Of a stretch of 64,000 nt of DNA, positions 1 to 8,883 are shown in pieces. Numbering within the stretch: the stretch's first letter is position 1; each line of letters starts with the position of its first letter. Location: the NCBI GenBank assembly GCA_964424585.1, contig CAYRJD010000031.1, forward strand, positions 1 to 64,000, read 5' to 3'. Source of the stretch: CAYRJD01 sp964424585. GTDB taxonomy: Bacteria; Actinomycetota; Acidimicrobiia; Acidimicrobiales; Poriferisodalaceae. The translations under genes were made by a program, and so were the position numbers. The notes under the pieces are model-generated. The model worked only from the letters and a program-made list of their open reading frames with translations, was not told the origin of the DNA and searched no databases.

Positions 1-1
1 C

Positions 2-442
2 GACCCAAACCTCCAAGCCGCACTCAACCGCCTCGAAACGTTCCTCACCGACGCGGTGAAGCACGCCGAGTACGACCTCGACATCGCCGTCAACCGGCGC
101 ACCAGCCCCGCGCACAGCGTCCGCGTCGGCTGGACGCCCAGCACGTCCACCGCGACGTTGCGGCTCGACCCCCCGGCCATCAACGCTGCCGCGCGCGCCA
201 ACGCGTATGCGGCTGCCGTTCGAGGCAACGCCAAGCTGGCGACCGAGCTGCTAGCGGCAGCCCGAGCGGGCGCCACCGACGCGGATGTTGCCCGCCAGCT
301 AGAGCCAGCCGCTGCCTGCGCCGAACGCATCGCGCACGCCGCCAGCACGTGCGGCTCGCTCGAAGGCGCGGAGGTGATCGTCTATGAGGGCTACGCCACC
401 GCGGTCGACCTGCGCTTCGCCAAAGACGCGCTGACGGGCTAA
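2..442 (+). CDS. Hypothetical protein, 5' end outside the window
   Basis: The frame is open from the first bases of the window to a TAA at 440-442, so the gene very likely begins upstream; an internal GTG at 56 is the first start-type codon seen here. The visible 146 codons encode an alanine-rich protein with alternating hydrophobic stretches (VRVGWTPS, ATLRLDPP) that may form beta strands, followed by a helical, Ala/Arg-rich middle and a C-terminal segment rich in Val/Tyr. No family motif is recognised. It converges on mazG, the two stops being only 4 bp apart. GC bias at third positions matches its neighbours, which supports that it is coding. Confidence 0.55.
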   Translation, partial: DPNLQAALNRLETFLTDAVKHAEYDLDIAVNRRTSPAHSVRVGWTPSTSTATLRLDPPAINAAARANAYAAAVRGNAKLATELLAAARAGATDADVARQLEPAAACAERIAHAASTCGSLEGAEVIVYEGYATAVDLRFAKDALTG

Positions 443-446
443 GCCG

Positions 447-980
447 CTAGCTGAACTCGCGCAGCCGCTCTTGGCGGCGCTGCTCCTTCGCGTCGCGCTC
501 AGACTGCTTGATGCGCTTCCACTGCTGCGCCAGCTCGTCGTCAGACATCTCGGGCGCGTCGGCGGCCCGCTCGAACACGTGCGGGTGACGCCGCACCATC
601 TTCGCTTCCAACGTCTCGACCACGTCGAGCACGCTGAAGCTGCCCGTCTCTTCGCCGATCACGCCGTTCAGAAACACCTGCAGCAGCACGTCGCCCAGCT
701 CTTCGACCAAGTCGTCGGTCGCCTCCGCCAGCGCGAGCCGCGCATCGACGTGAGCGGGCGTGCTTGGCTCGCAAGCCGCGAGCGTCGCGGCCGCTTCGTC
801 GACGGCGGCGAGCGCCTCGATCAGCTCTTCGGCTTCTTCGCGCGCGTGACGGGTGAGCGACGTGTGCGTCTGCTCACGATCCCACGGGCAATCACGACGC
901 AGCTGGGTGAACATCGAGTGCAGCCGCGCCATCGCGGCGTCGATCGCAGGCACAGCAGCTGGCGCAGGGGGTTCGCTCAC
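447..980 (-). CDS. mazG: MazG nucleoside triphosphate pyrophosphohydrolase
   Basis: The 177-aa protein has one MazG domain, which hydrolyses (d)NTPs to NMP and pyrophosphate and helps clear aberrant nucleotides. Visible signatures are CPWDREQTH near residue 31, the metal-binding EEAEELIEAL and EELGDVLLQV helices, and KMVRRHPHVF near residue 128. E. coli MazG carries two tandem domains in about 263 aa; this one has a single domain with a charged Lys/Arg/Glu tail, as in short actinobacterial forms. The GTG start at 980 overlaps the TGA of the upstream lipoprotein gene (GTGA), so translation is probably coupled. It is the last gene of the leftward mfd block. Confidence 0.93.
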   Translation of the reverse strand: MSEPPAPAAVPAIDAAMARLHSMFTQLRRDCPWDREQTHTSLTRHAREEAEELIEALAAVDEAAATLAACEPSTPAHVDARLALAEATDDLVEELGDVLLQVFLNGVIGEETGSFSVLDVVETLEAKMVRRHPHVFERAADAPEMSDDELAQQWKRIKQSERDAKEQRRQERLREFS

Positions 981-2083
981 GCCGTCGGCTCGGTCACGAT
1001 GTTGAACGCCTCTCGATCCCAGGTGCCGAGCCTGGGCTCGACCGTGACGTCATACGATCTGACCTGGTCCAGCAGCAGCATCTGGCGGAACGCGGTGAGG
1101 TCGTCTGGGTTGTCTTCGGGCTCACGCACCTCGTCGACGAACGCCACCGCGAACACCTCGCCTCCGTCGACGACCTCGGTTTCGATGCGATACGGCTCGC
1201 CCACTTCGCCCGCGCCCAACGACACGAACGTGTCGGCGAACGCTCCCACGCGCGACGACCAGTCGGCCTCGACCGCGCAGCCCAGCGACGCCGTGCCGTC
1301 CGCGTTCGCCGGTATCACTCCGACGTCGGCCGCTACGACGTCGAAGTCGTCGCCCTCGACGACCCGATTGCGCGCGGCTTGGGCTTGCGCGAGCGTCTCG
1401 GTCAGCAAGACGCTCACGCAGCGCGGCGCCAGGCGCTCCAGCAGCTCGGGGTTGTCAGACAGCACTCGGTCTCGGGCGAACGTGTCGAACTCGCCCGCCG
1501 CGAAGATGTCGACCACCTGCTGGTTGATGTCGACGTCTGACGCGTCGAGGTCGACATCGAACCCAAAGTCGGTGAGCGCGACGCCGAGCAGCCGCAGGTC
1601 GATCATGTTTTCGAGACGCTCGGTGAACCACTCCCGCGTCGGGTTGGCGGGGTCGTCGAGCTGCGACGGCGGAAACTCGATGAGGCTCATCAGCACGTCG
1701 TCGACCGTCAGCTCGATGCCGACCGCCGACAGCACCACCGTGTCGCGCTCGCCAGCTAGCACCGCGAACGCTGCATCTAGTTCGGCTGCTCGCTCGCGAG
1801 CGTGCCGGGCTGCCAGCTCGGCTTCGTAGTCGTCGCGAGCCACCACGCCGTCTTCGTCGACGTCGATGGCGTCGAAGATGGAGTCGCGATCGAGCGGGTC
1901 TGCGTCGAGCTGATCAGCTGCGGAGGTGGTTGCGGTCGCGTCGACTGCATCGTCGGCCACGTCGTCCTGCGAGCAGCCCGCCGCGACCAGCAACGCCGCC
2001 AGAGCAGCCAGCCCGACGGCCAGCCGCGCCGCGCGCGTCGGGCTCGCTCTGCCCGCCGAGAGGCTCACCGAACGTCTAGCCAC
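977..2083 (-). CDS. Parvulin/SurA-like lipoprotein with an EF-hand-type loop
   Basis: The 368-aa product begins with an Arg-rich n-region, a hydrophobic stretch and a lipobox LVAAGC with the lipidated Cys at about residue 37, so it is predicted to be anchored outside the membrane. Residues about 110-200 resemble a SurA N-terminal chaperone region. Residues about 220-330 resemble a PpiC/parvulin prolyl isomerase domain (CVSVLLTET, a GxxFDxVA-like segment, VSLGAGEVGEPYRIETE). Between the lipid anchor and the chaperone region is DVDEDGVVARDD, which fits an EF-hand loop. It lies 15 bp after mfd and overlaps mazG by four bases. GTG at 2083 is used; GTG at 2068 is an alternative that keeps the signal peptide. 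Confidence 0.72.
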   Translation of the reverse strand: MARRSVSLSAGRASPTRAARLAVGLAALAALLVAAGCSQDDVADDAVDATATTSAADQLDADPLDRDSIFDAIDVDEDGVVARDDYEAELAARHARERAAELDAAFAVLAGERDTVVLSAVGIELTVDDVLMSLIEFPPSQLDDPANPTREWFTERLENMIDLRLLGVALTDFGFDVDLDASDVDINQQVVDIFAAGEFDTFARDRVLSDNPELLERLAPRCVSVLLTETLAQAQAARNRVVEGDDFDVVAADVGVIPANADGTASLGCAVEADWSSRVGAFADTFVSLGAGEVGEPYRIETEVVDGGEVFAVAFVDEVREPEDNPDDLTAFRQMLLLDQVRSYDVTVEPRLGTWDREAFNIVTEPTA

Positions 2084-2098
2084 GTCGACCGCACGCCG

Positions 2099-5000
2099 TC
2101 ACGCTAGGGGCCCCAGACCCTTGAGCACGCCGACCAGTCGGCCGACCAGGCCGTCGTCGACGGCGTTCACGCCGACCGCCAGCTGCGCGGGCTCGTTCGC
2201 GCTCGCCGGCTTGGCGTGAAACCCGCTCAGCTTCGCCTCGCTGATCAGCCGCTTGATGCGCACCTCGTCGGTTCGCCCGAGCGCCATCGGCGTGAACAGC
2301 ACCCGACCGGTCGAGCCGCTGGCGAGGGCGGGGCTAAGGGGCTTCGGCACGTGCGCGACGCCGTTGATGCCGAGCCGCACGCACTCCGCTCGCAGCAACC
2401 CGACCCCCAGCAGCGTCTCGGCCGCAGGCGGCAGCGGGCCGTAGCGGTCGAGCCACTCGTGCTCGATCTCCGCGACCTGCGCCGCTTCGGTCACGCTCGC
2501 CAGCCGCCGGTACGCCTCCAGCCGCTGCGCAGGCAGCGCCACGTAGTCCTCAGGCAGGAACGCCGCCACCGGCAGATCGATGGTGATCTCGGGCGACTTC
2601 GGTTCGTCCCGGCCCTCCATCTGGTTGAGCGCGTCGCTGACCAGCTCGCAGTAGAGGTCGTAGCCGACCGCCGCTATGTGGCCCGACTGCACGCCGCTCA
2701 GCAGGTTGCCCGCGCCGCGCAGCGCCAAGTCACCCATCGCGATGCGGTAGCCCGAACCGAGTTCGGTCGACTCGCCGATGGTGCGAAGTCGCTCGTACGC
2801 CTGCTCGCTGAGCGTTCGGTCGACCGGATGAAACAGATAGGCGTACGCCCGCTGGCCCGAACGCCCGACCCGCCCTCGGATCTGGTGGAGCTGCCCCAAG
2901 CCCATCAGGTCGGCGCGGTCGACCACCAGCGTGTTGACGGTCGGCATGTCGATGCCAGATTCGATAATCGTCGTGCACACCAGCACGTCGTAGGCGCCGT
3001 TCCAGAAGTCGAGGACGACCTGCTCAAGCGTTCCTTCGTCCATCTGGCCGTGCGCCACCGCCACTCTGGCTTCGGGCACGAGGTCGCGCAGCTGCGCCGC
3101 GATCAGGTCGATGTCGGCGACGCGGTTGTGCACGAAGAAGACCTGCCCCTCGCGCAGCAGCTCACGCCGGATGGCTTCGCTGACCGCGGCTACGTCGTAG
3201 GGCGCGACGTGGGTGAGGATCGGCTGGCGTTCTTCCGGCGGCGTCTGCAACAGCGAGAGGTCGCGGATGCCGGTGAGGCTCATCTCGAGCGTGCGCGGAA
3301 TGGGCGTGGCGGTCATGGTGAGCACATCGACGTCGGTCTTCACGTGCTTGAGCGCGTCTTTGTGCTTGACGCCGAAGCGCTGCTCTTCGTCGATGACGAC
3401 GAGGCCCAGATTGGCGAACGCGACGTCAGCCGAGAGCAGCCGGTGCGTGCCGATGACCACGTCGACGCTGCCCGTCGCCAGCCCGCCGATCACCTCGCGC
3501 TGCTGGCTGGGCGTGAGGAAGCGGCTGAGCACCTCGACGCGCACTCCGGTGTCGGCGAACCGTTCCGCGAACGTCTGATGGTGTTGCTGGGCGAGCAGCG
3601 TGGTGGGGACGAGCACCGCGGTCTGCTTGCCGTTGACCGCCGCGCAGCACGCCGCTCGCACCGCCACCTCGGTCTTGCCGAAGCCGACGTCGCCGCAGAC
3701 GAGACGATCCATCGGCCGGTCTGCGGCCATGTCGGCGAGCACGTCGTCGATGGCCGACTGCTGGTCTGTGGTCGGCACATACGCGAACGTGTCGGCCATC
3801 TCGCGCAGCGCCGAGTCAGCGATGTCGTAGGCGTGGCCGCTGGTGGTGAGACGCTTGCGGTAGAGCAGCACGAGCTCTTGGGCGATCTCGTTGACCGCGG
3901 CTCGCACCTTTTCCTTTTGTCGGCGAAACTCGGCACCGCCCATCTTCGACAGCGTCGGCGTCTCGCCGCCGACGTACGGGCGGATGAGGTCGAGCTGGTC
4001 GGTCGGCACGTACAAGCGGTCGGTGCCCTTGTATTCGAGTTGCATGTAGTCGCGGACGCCGTCGCCGAACTCTCTTCGGACGATGCCCGCGAACCGGGCG
4101 ATGCCGTGGTGGTGGTGGACGACGAAGTCGCCTGCGTTCAGGTCTTCGAACGAAGCCTGCGGCGTGGCCCGACGACGAGCCGCGCGGTGGCTTCGACGGC
4201 GGCCGCTGAGGTCGTGCTCGCATAGCACAGCCAGGTGCGCGTCGGGCGAGATGAAGCCGTGATGGAGCGGGGCGACGACCACCGACAACCCGCCGGCCAG
4301 TCCTTCGTCGCGCAGCGACTGGCCCACCCGGTCGGCCGAGCCGCTGCCGTCGGCCGCCACGAACACGCTCCACTGCGGCTTTGCGCTGAACGCGATCTCA
4401 CGCAGCTGGGCCAGCAGCGCGTCGGGGCCGCCGGCCACGGGCTGCCAGGCGTGCGCCTCGAGTCGGTCGGGTGGCGTCGCGTCGCGCCCGGCAGGAGCTT
4501 GGCTGCCGAGACCGTCGAGCACCAGCACCTGCGCCGCGCAACGTTCGAGCAGCCGGTCGTAGCCGACGTGCAGCTGCGGAAAGGTGGCGTCGCCCTTCAC
4601 CCCCCACGTGCGCACCAGCGACGCGGCGAGATCGGCGGTCTCCTCGGTGATGTCGGCCGTGCGGTCGGCGAGGCGCGACGGCTCGCACAGCACGACCATC
4701 GCGTCGGCGTCGAGCAGGTCGGTGAGCACCGTTTCGTCTTCGACCAGCCACGGCAGCCACGACTCCATCCCATCGAACAGCTCGCCCGACGCGAATCGCT
4801 CGAAGTGCTCCGCTGCCCAGCGCTGCTGCGCGGCGAGCCGCCGGGCGACAGCGGTGGTGTCGTCGTCGGCTCGCAGTTCGCGAGCCGGGTAGATGCGAGC
4901 AAGAGCGCAGGGCGCGACCGAGCGCTGGTCTGTGACCGAAAACCAGGTGAGCCGGTCGACCTCGTCGCCGAACAGCTCGAGGCGAACGCCCCGTTCGGCC

Positions 5001-5674
5001 GTTGACGGAAAGACGTCGACGATGCCGCCGCGCACGGCGAACTCGCCGCGGTGCTCGACCTGGTGCTCGCGCCGGTAGCCGAAGCTGACGAGCTGGCGGG
5101 CGAGTTCGTCGATGTCGACGGCCGAGCCAGTCGATATCTCGCGCACCCACTCTTCGGTTGGTGCGTGCGCGTCGGGGCCGAGCCGCTGAAGCAGCGCGCG
5201 CACTGGGGCGACCACCACCGGCGCTGGGTCGTCGGCACCGTCGTTCGGGCGAGCCGCGCCGCGCAGCAGCGAGACCGCTTCGAGGCGGCGCCCCATCGTT
5301 TCAACCTCGGGGCTGACCCGCTCGAACGGCAGCGTCTCCCACGCGCCGAACAGCGAAACGTGCTCGCTGCCCAGCCACACGCACAAGTCGTCGTAGATCT
5401 GCTCGGCCGCTACCTTCGTCGGCACAGCCACCACGAGCGGACTAGGCGCGCGCGAGCCCGCCGCGCCGGTCGACGCAGCGGCTCGGGCGTGAGCCAGCGC
5501 GGCCAGCGCGAAGGGGCGCATCGCGTCGCTGGCTGCCAACGTAGACGCGCTGCCCGCAGCGGCACGCACGACGCAACGCTGACTGGCGAACGAGCGCGCC
5601 GCGGCCCGCAACGCGCCGACGTCGGGCACGTCGGCCGAGAACGCAGCCGGTGCGACGGTGGGGCTAGCCGTCAC
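2099..5674 (-). CDS. mfd: Transcription-repair coupling factor Mfd
   Basis: This 1191-aa translocase removes RNA polymerase stalled at lesions and recruits UvrA. Length and domain order fit Mfd: a UvrB-like N-terminal region (VVAVPTKVAAEQIYDDL), a CarD-like RNA-polymerase interaction domain near residue 515 (GDFVVHHHHGIARF), then SF2 motor motifs GDVGFGKTEVA (about 660), DEEQRFG, TATPIPRTLE, FVHNRV and GRVGRSGQRAYAYL, and a C-terminal TRCF domain. A TTG at 5683 lies in frame, but GTG at 5674 is preferred. The start overlaps the end of pth by about 11 bases, so the two are co-transcribed and perhaps coupled. Neighbours rplY, pth and mazG are classical actinobacterial companions. Confidence 0.97.
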   Translation of the reverse strand: MTASPTVAPAAFSADVPDVGALRAAARSFASQRCVVRAAAGSASTLAASDAMRPFALAALAHARAAASTGAAGSRAPSPLVVAVPTKVAAEQIYDDLCVWLGSEHVSLFGAWETLPFERVSPEVETMGRRLEAVSLLRGAARPNDGADDPAPVVVAPVRALLQRLGPDAHAPTEEWVREISTGSAVDIDELARQLVSFGYRREHQVEHRGEFAVRGGIVDVFPSTAERGVRLELFGDEVDRLTWFSVTDQRSVAPCALARIYPARELRADDDTTAVARRLAAQQRWAAEHFERFASGELFDGMESWLPWLVEDETVLTDLLDADAMVVLCEPSRLADRTADITEETADLAASLVRTWGVKGDATFPQLHVGYDRLLERCAAQVLVLDGLGSQAPAGRDATPPDRLEAHAWQPVAGGPDALLAQLREIAFSAKPQWSVFVAADGSGSADRVGQSLRDEGLAGGLSVVVAPLHHGFISPDAHLAVLCEHDLSGRRRSHRAARRRATPQASFEDLNAGDFVVHHHHGIARFAGIVRREFGDGVRDYMQLEYKGTDRLYVPTDQLDLIRPYVGGETPTLSKMGGAEFRRQKEKVRAAVNEIAQELVLLYRKRLTTSGHAYDIADSALREMADTFAYVPTTDQQSAIDDVLADMAADRPMDRLVCGDVGFGKTEVAVRAACCAAVNGKQTAVLVPTTLLAQQHHQTFAERFADTGVRVEVLSRFLTPSQQREVIGGLATGSVDVVIGTHRLLSADVAFANLGLVVIDEEQRFGVKHKDALKHVKTDVDVLTMTATPIPRTLEMSLTGIRDLSLLQTPPEERQPILTHVAPYDVAAVSEAIRRELLREGQVFFVHNRVADIDLIAAQLRDLVPEARVAVAHGQMDEGTLEQVVLDFWNGAYDVLVCTTIIESGIDMPTVNTLVVDRADLMGLGQLHQIRGRVGRSGQRAYAYLFHPVDRTLSEQAYERLRTIGESTELGSGYRIAMGDLALRGAGNLLSGVQSGHIAAVGYDLYCELVSDALNQMEGRDEPKSPEITIDLPVAAFLPEDYVALPAQRLEAYRRLASVTEAAQVAEIEHEWLDRYGPLPPAAETLLGVGLLRAECVRLGINGVAHVPKPLSPALASGSTGRVLFTPMALGRTDEVRIKRLISEAKLSGFHAKPASANEPAQLAVGVNAVDDGLVGRLVGVLKGLGPLA

Positions 5675-6353
5675 CGGGTGCAAGCGGTCGACGTCCGTTG
5701 AACGCGTTCATCGTCGCTTCGACGCCGGCCGTGGCGATCGAGTTGATCGCCTCGACCGCGACCTCGAGCGCCGCGTCGAGCGCTGCTCGCTCGGCTCTCG
5801 ACGGGCGGCTGAGCACGTAGGAAACCCCCGCGCTCCCAGCGGGCGGCTTGCCCACGCCGATGCGCACGCGGCTGAAGTCGGCCGCGCCGGTGTGCTGACG
5901 GATCGAAGCCAGGCCGTTGTGCCCGGCGAACCCGCCGCCCGCTTTCACCCGCAGCGCACCGGGCGGCAGATCGAGTTCGTCGTGAACGACCACCAGCGCC
6001 GCCGCGTCGCTGATGCCCGCGCGCCGCAGCAGCAGCCGCACCGCTTGACCTGACTCGTTCATGAACACCTCAGGCACCGCGCAGTCGACCCGTAAGATGT
6101 CGCCCGACTCGGCTGGCTGGGGCGCTGGCAGACGCACCGTCGTGTGCTGCGCCTTCAGCCGCCGCACCGAGCGCAGCGCCTCGTCGTGGGTGTCGACGAA
6201 CCGTCGCACGACGTCCGCGCCGACGTTGTGTCGGGTGTGGCTGTACTTGCTCCCGGGGTTGCCCAGACCGACGACGAGCAGATCGGCGGGAGTGCCCCGA
6301 CGGCTACTCCGCTTCAGCTTCTTCGGCGCCCTCAGCCTCGGCCCGCTCGCCAT
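5664..6353 (-). CDS. pth: Peptidyl-tRNA hydrolase
   Basis: This cytosolic enzyme releases peptides from peptidyl-tRNA that drops off ribosomes. The 229-aa sequence contains VVGLGNPGSKYSHTRHNVG with the catalytic His, FMNESGQAV, and HDELDLPPG followed by KAGGGFAGHNGL, all canonical Pth motifs. The first about 25 residues are basic and lie before the usual family start; ATG at 6353 makes the gene overlap the 3' end of rplY by 50 bp, and no closer ATG or GTG in the frame was found. Position between rplY and mfd follows the usual actinobacterial order. Confidence 0.96.
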   Translation of the reverse strand: MASGPRLRAPKKLKRSSRRGTPADLLVVGLGNPGSKYSHTRHNVGADVVRRFVDTHDEALRSVRRLKAQHTTVRLPAPQPAESGDILRVDCAVPEVFMNESGQAVRLLLRRAGISDAAALVVVHDELDLPPGALRVKAGGGFAGHNGLASIRQHTGAADFSRVRIGVGKPPAGSAGVSYVLSRPSRAERAALDAALEVAVEAINSIATAGVEATMNAFNGRRPLAPGDG

Positions 6354-6951
6354 CTTCGTCGACCGCTTCCTCGTCGGTCTCGCCCGCGGCGATCGACGCG
6401 CGGCTGCGCTGACCGATGACCACGAGCGTGTCGTCGCCGAGCTGGCTGACCATGCCGTCGGGCAGCGCCAGGTCGCCGACGCGCACCGGGTTCTCGATGG
6501 TCAACTCGGTGATGTCGACCTCGATCGACGGCGGAATGACACCCGCGGGCGCCTCGACGGTGAGCGACATCAGCTGCTGCTGCACGACTGCGCCTTGGCG
6601 CGACGCGAGGGTGGCCTCGCCGACCAGGTGGAGCGGGACGTCGACGACGAGCCGCTCGTCGAGCGCGATCAGCATGAAGTCGACGTGGGTCACGCGATTG
6701 GCGATGGTGTCGCGCTGCATGTCCTTGACGATCGTGAGGTGGTCGGTGCCGCCGACGTCGAGCGTGATGATGGCGTTGGGGCCCGCCGCGTTGAGCGCCG
6801 TGCGGAAGCGCAACCGGTCGAGCGTCAGCGCGACCGGTTCGGTGCCGTGGCCGTACATGACGGCCGGGATCTTGTCTGAGCGCCGCAAGCGCCGCGCCGC
6901 GCCGCTGCCGCGGTCGGTGCGCTGGGTGGCAGCGAGCTTTAGCTGTTCCAT
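6304..6951 (-). CDS. rplY: Large-subunit ribosomal protein bL25 (Ctc form)
   Basis: The 215-aa protein has an N-terminal 5S-rRNA-binding L25 domain (TDRGSGAARRLRR, IPAVMYGHG, HLTIVKDMQRD, THVDFMLI) followed by the beta-barrel of the long Ctc/TL5 type (VPLHLVGEA, PPSIEVDITEL) and an acidic Glu/Ala tail. A TTG at 6966 is in frame, but ATG at 6951 is preceded by GAGG at suitable distance and gives the usual MEQLKL-type N-terminus. It follows prs by about 57 bp and overlaps pth. Confidence 0.95.
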   Translation of the reverse strand: MEQLKLAATQRTDRGSGAARRLRRSDKIPAVMYGHGTEPVALTLDRLRFRTALNAAGPNAIITLDVGGTDHLTIVKDMQRDTIANRVTHVDFMLIALDERLVVDVPLHLVGEATLASRQGAVVQQQLMSLTVEAPAGVIPPSIEVDITELTIENPVRVGDLALPDGMVSQLGDDTLVVIGQRSRASIAAGETDEEAVDEDGERAEAEGAEEAEAE

Positions 6952-7008
6952 CTGTGTTTGCCTCAACGGTCGTGCGGAGCCCTCCGCGTGAGCGGTAAAG
7001 GCTACGGG

Positions 7009-7992
7009 CTAGAACAGGTTTTCGCCCGAGAAGATCTCCGACACCGAGGCGTCTTCAAACACCGACTCGAGCGCGTCGGCGAAGATCGGCGCGACGCTCA
7101 GCACCTTCAGCTTGTCGAAGTGCTTGCTCGACGGAATGGGCACCGTGTTGGTGACGACCACCCCGCTGAGCGGCGAACTCGTCAGACGGTCGACGGCTTC
7201 GCCGGAGAACACGCCATGGGTCGACGCGCACAGCACCTCCTGCGCGCCTTCCGCGGCGACCGCTTCGACGGCCGAGCAGATCGTGCCCGCGGTGTCGATC
7301 ATGTCGTCGACGATGACGCAGGTGCGGCCAGCGACGTCGCCCATCACGCCCAGCATCTCCACCTCATTCGGCGTGTCGACCGAGCGCCGCTTGTAGATGG
7401 ACGCCACCTCTGCGTCTAGGTGGCGGGCGTAGCGCTCGGCGACCTTCACCCTCCCCGTGTCGGGCGACACGACCACCGCGTCGCTTCCCACCACACCCTG
7501 GAGATATTCGATGAGCACGGGCGCCGCGGTGAGGTGATCGACGGGGCCGCTGAAGAAGCCCTGGATCTGGCCGCTGTGCAGGTCGATGCTGATGAGCCGC
7601 TGGGCGCCCGCGTGGAAGAACATGTCTGCCAGCAGGCGCGCCGTGATCGGTTCGCGGCCGGCCGACTTGCGGTCTTGGCGGGCGTAGCCGTAGAGCGGCG
7701 CAACCGCGGTGATGCGCTTGGCGGACGCTCGGCGAGCCGCGTCAACCATGATGAGGTGCTCCATGATCGCGTCGTTGACCGACATGGTTTCGCACGCCGC
7801 GTGGCTCTGGATGATGAACACGTCGCCGCCGCGCAACGACTCCGCGGGTCGGCACTTGATCTCGCCGTTAGCGAAGTTGACCAGCCCGGGGTCGTCGAGC
7901 TCGACGCCGAGCTGGGTGGCGATGTCGGCCGCCAGCTCGGGGTTGGCTCGGCCGCTCAGCAGGTGCATGCGCTTTTTGGTGACTAGCTCCAT
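7009..7992 (-). CDS. prs: Ribose-phosphate pyrophosphokinase (PRPP synthetase)
   Basis: This enzyme makes PRPP from ribose 5-phosphate and ATP for nucleotide, His and Trp synthesis. The 327-aa length is typical. Motifs include the opening LLSGRANPELA, YGYARQDRK, the flexible-loop region VVSPDTGRVKVAERYA, and the PRPP-binding VIVDDMIDTAGT. The gene follows the NTP transferase gene by about 40 bp and precedes rplY, the order found in mycobacteria, so these are likely one transcript. Confidence 0.97.
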   Translation of the reverse strand: MELVTKKRMHLLSGRANPELAADIATQLGVELDDPGLVNFANGEIKCRPAESLRGGDVFIIQSHAACETMSVNDAIMEHLIMVDAARRASAKRITAVAPLYGYARQDRKSAGREPITARLLADMFFHAGAQRLISIDLHSGQIQGFFSGPVDHLTAAPVLIEYLQGVVGSDAVVVSPDTGRVKVAERYARHLDAEVASIYKRRSVDTPNEVEMLGVMGDVAGRTCVIVDDMIDTAGTICSAVEAVAAEGAQEVLCASTHGVFSGEAVDRLTSSPLSGVVVTNTVPIPSSKHFDKLKVLSVAPIFADALESVFEDASVSEIFSGENLF

Positions 7993-8032
7993 GCGCGTGC
8001 CTCGGGTATCGGCCTGGCGGGACGCGCCGACA

Positions 8033-8800
8033 CTACCCGCGCTCAGGCGATCGCAGCAGGATCGCTTCGCAGGCGGCTAGCTCGTCGGGCGTGTTGGCGC
8101 CGAGGATTTCGGCCGGGTCGTGCGTCGGCACCGCGAGCACGGTTTCGTGCGCGTCGGTGAGACGTGCGATTGCGTCGGTGAGGTACCGCTCGCCCGACGT
8201 CGGGCTGACGTCGACTTGCGTCAGCGCGGCGGTCAGCTTGGCGCGGTCGAAGCAGTAGGCCGACGCGTTGACCTCGTTCGTCTGCCGCTCGGCTGGCGTC
8301 GCGTCGGCGTGCTCGACGATGCGAACGACGGCCGCTGGCTGGCTGGGGCTGGCAACTCGCACGATGCGTCCGTAGCCGGTCGGGTCGTCGAGGTGAGCGG
8401 TCAGCAAGGTGGCTGCCGCGCCGGCGTCTCTTCGCGCGCGGACCAACCGAGCGATGGTGGCGGCCCCGATGAGCGGCGCGTCGGCCGCTAGCACCACGAC
8501 GTCGTCGGCGTCGCGCCGACTGGACGCGTCGGCTGGCTCACCCAGCGCCGCCAGACCAACTTCGGCCGCGGCCGCTGTGCCGCTGGGCTCGTCTTGGGTC
8601 GCGAAGCAGACGTCGAAGCCCGCCGCGTCGGCCGCGTCGCGCACTCGTCGTCCGTCTCGCCCGACCACCACGACCGGCCGCTTCACGCCAGCTGCCGCGA
8701 GCGTTTCCAGCACCCAAAACAGCATCGGCTTGTTCGCCACCGGCTGCAGCGCCTTGGGCACGTCAGACCGCATCCGCTTGCCGTGACCCGCCGCCATCAC
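8033..8800 (-). CDS. GlmU-type sugar-1-phosphate nucleotidyltransferase (pyrophosphorylase domain only)
   Basis: The product has the GlmU uridylyltransferase fold: VMAAGHGKRMRSDVPKAL at the very N-terminus, DEPSGTAAA, a VVVLAADAPL metal-site strand, TGYGRIVR and EVNASAYCFD. It ends shortly after the conserved ILGANTPDEL segment, at about 255 aa, so the left-handed beta-helix acetyltransferase half of bifunctional GlmU (about 450-490 aa) is absent. The frame stays open through the upstream tRNA gene, but start codons there are not credible; GTG at 8800 (or ATG at 8797) gives the family N-terminus and lies only 9 nt after the tRNA CCA. No Shine-Dalgarno is visible. The likely reaction is UTP plus GlcNAc-1-P, or a related NDP-sugar. 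Confidence 0.85.
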   Translation of the reverse strand: MMAAGHGKRMRSDVPKALQPVANKPMLFWVLETLAAAGVKRPVVVVGRDGRRVRDAADAAGFDVCFATQDEPSGTAAAAEVGLAALGEPADASSRRDADDVVVLAADAPLIGAATIARLVRARRDAGAAATLLTAHLDDPTGYGRIVRVASPSQPAAVVRIVEHADATPAERQTNEVNASAYCFDRAKLTAALTQVDVSPTSGERYLTDAIARLTDAHETVLAVPTHDPAEILGANTPDELAACEAILLRSPERG

Positions 8801-8809
8801 GATGGCTCG

Positions 8810-8883
8810 TGGCTCGGGGAGGAGGACTCGAACCTCCACCGTCGGGACCAAAACCCGATGTCCTGCCATTAGACGATCCCCGA
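8810..8883 (-). tRNA. tRNA-Gln (anticodon UUG)
   Basis: The 74-nt complement strand folds as a complete tRNA. The acceptor stem TCGGGGA pairs with TCCCCGA, with discriminator G and an encoded CCA at 8810-8812. The D-arm is GTCT/GGAC. The anticodon stem TCGGG/CCCGA carries loop TTTTGGT, which puts TTG in the anticodon. The T-arm is GGAGG-TTCGAGT-CCTCC. The position directly upstream of a glmU-type gene matches other actinobacteria. Confidence 0.96.

Noticed and set aside
2216..4225. A 669-codon open frame on + opposite mfd
   Set aside because: It is antisense to mfd, has no motif or ribosome binding site, and long shadow frames are expected in GC-rich DNA.
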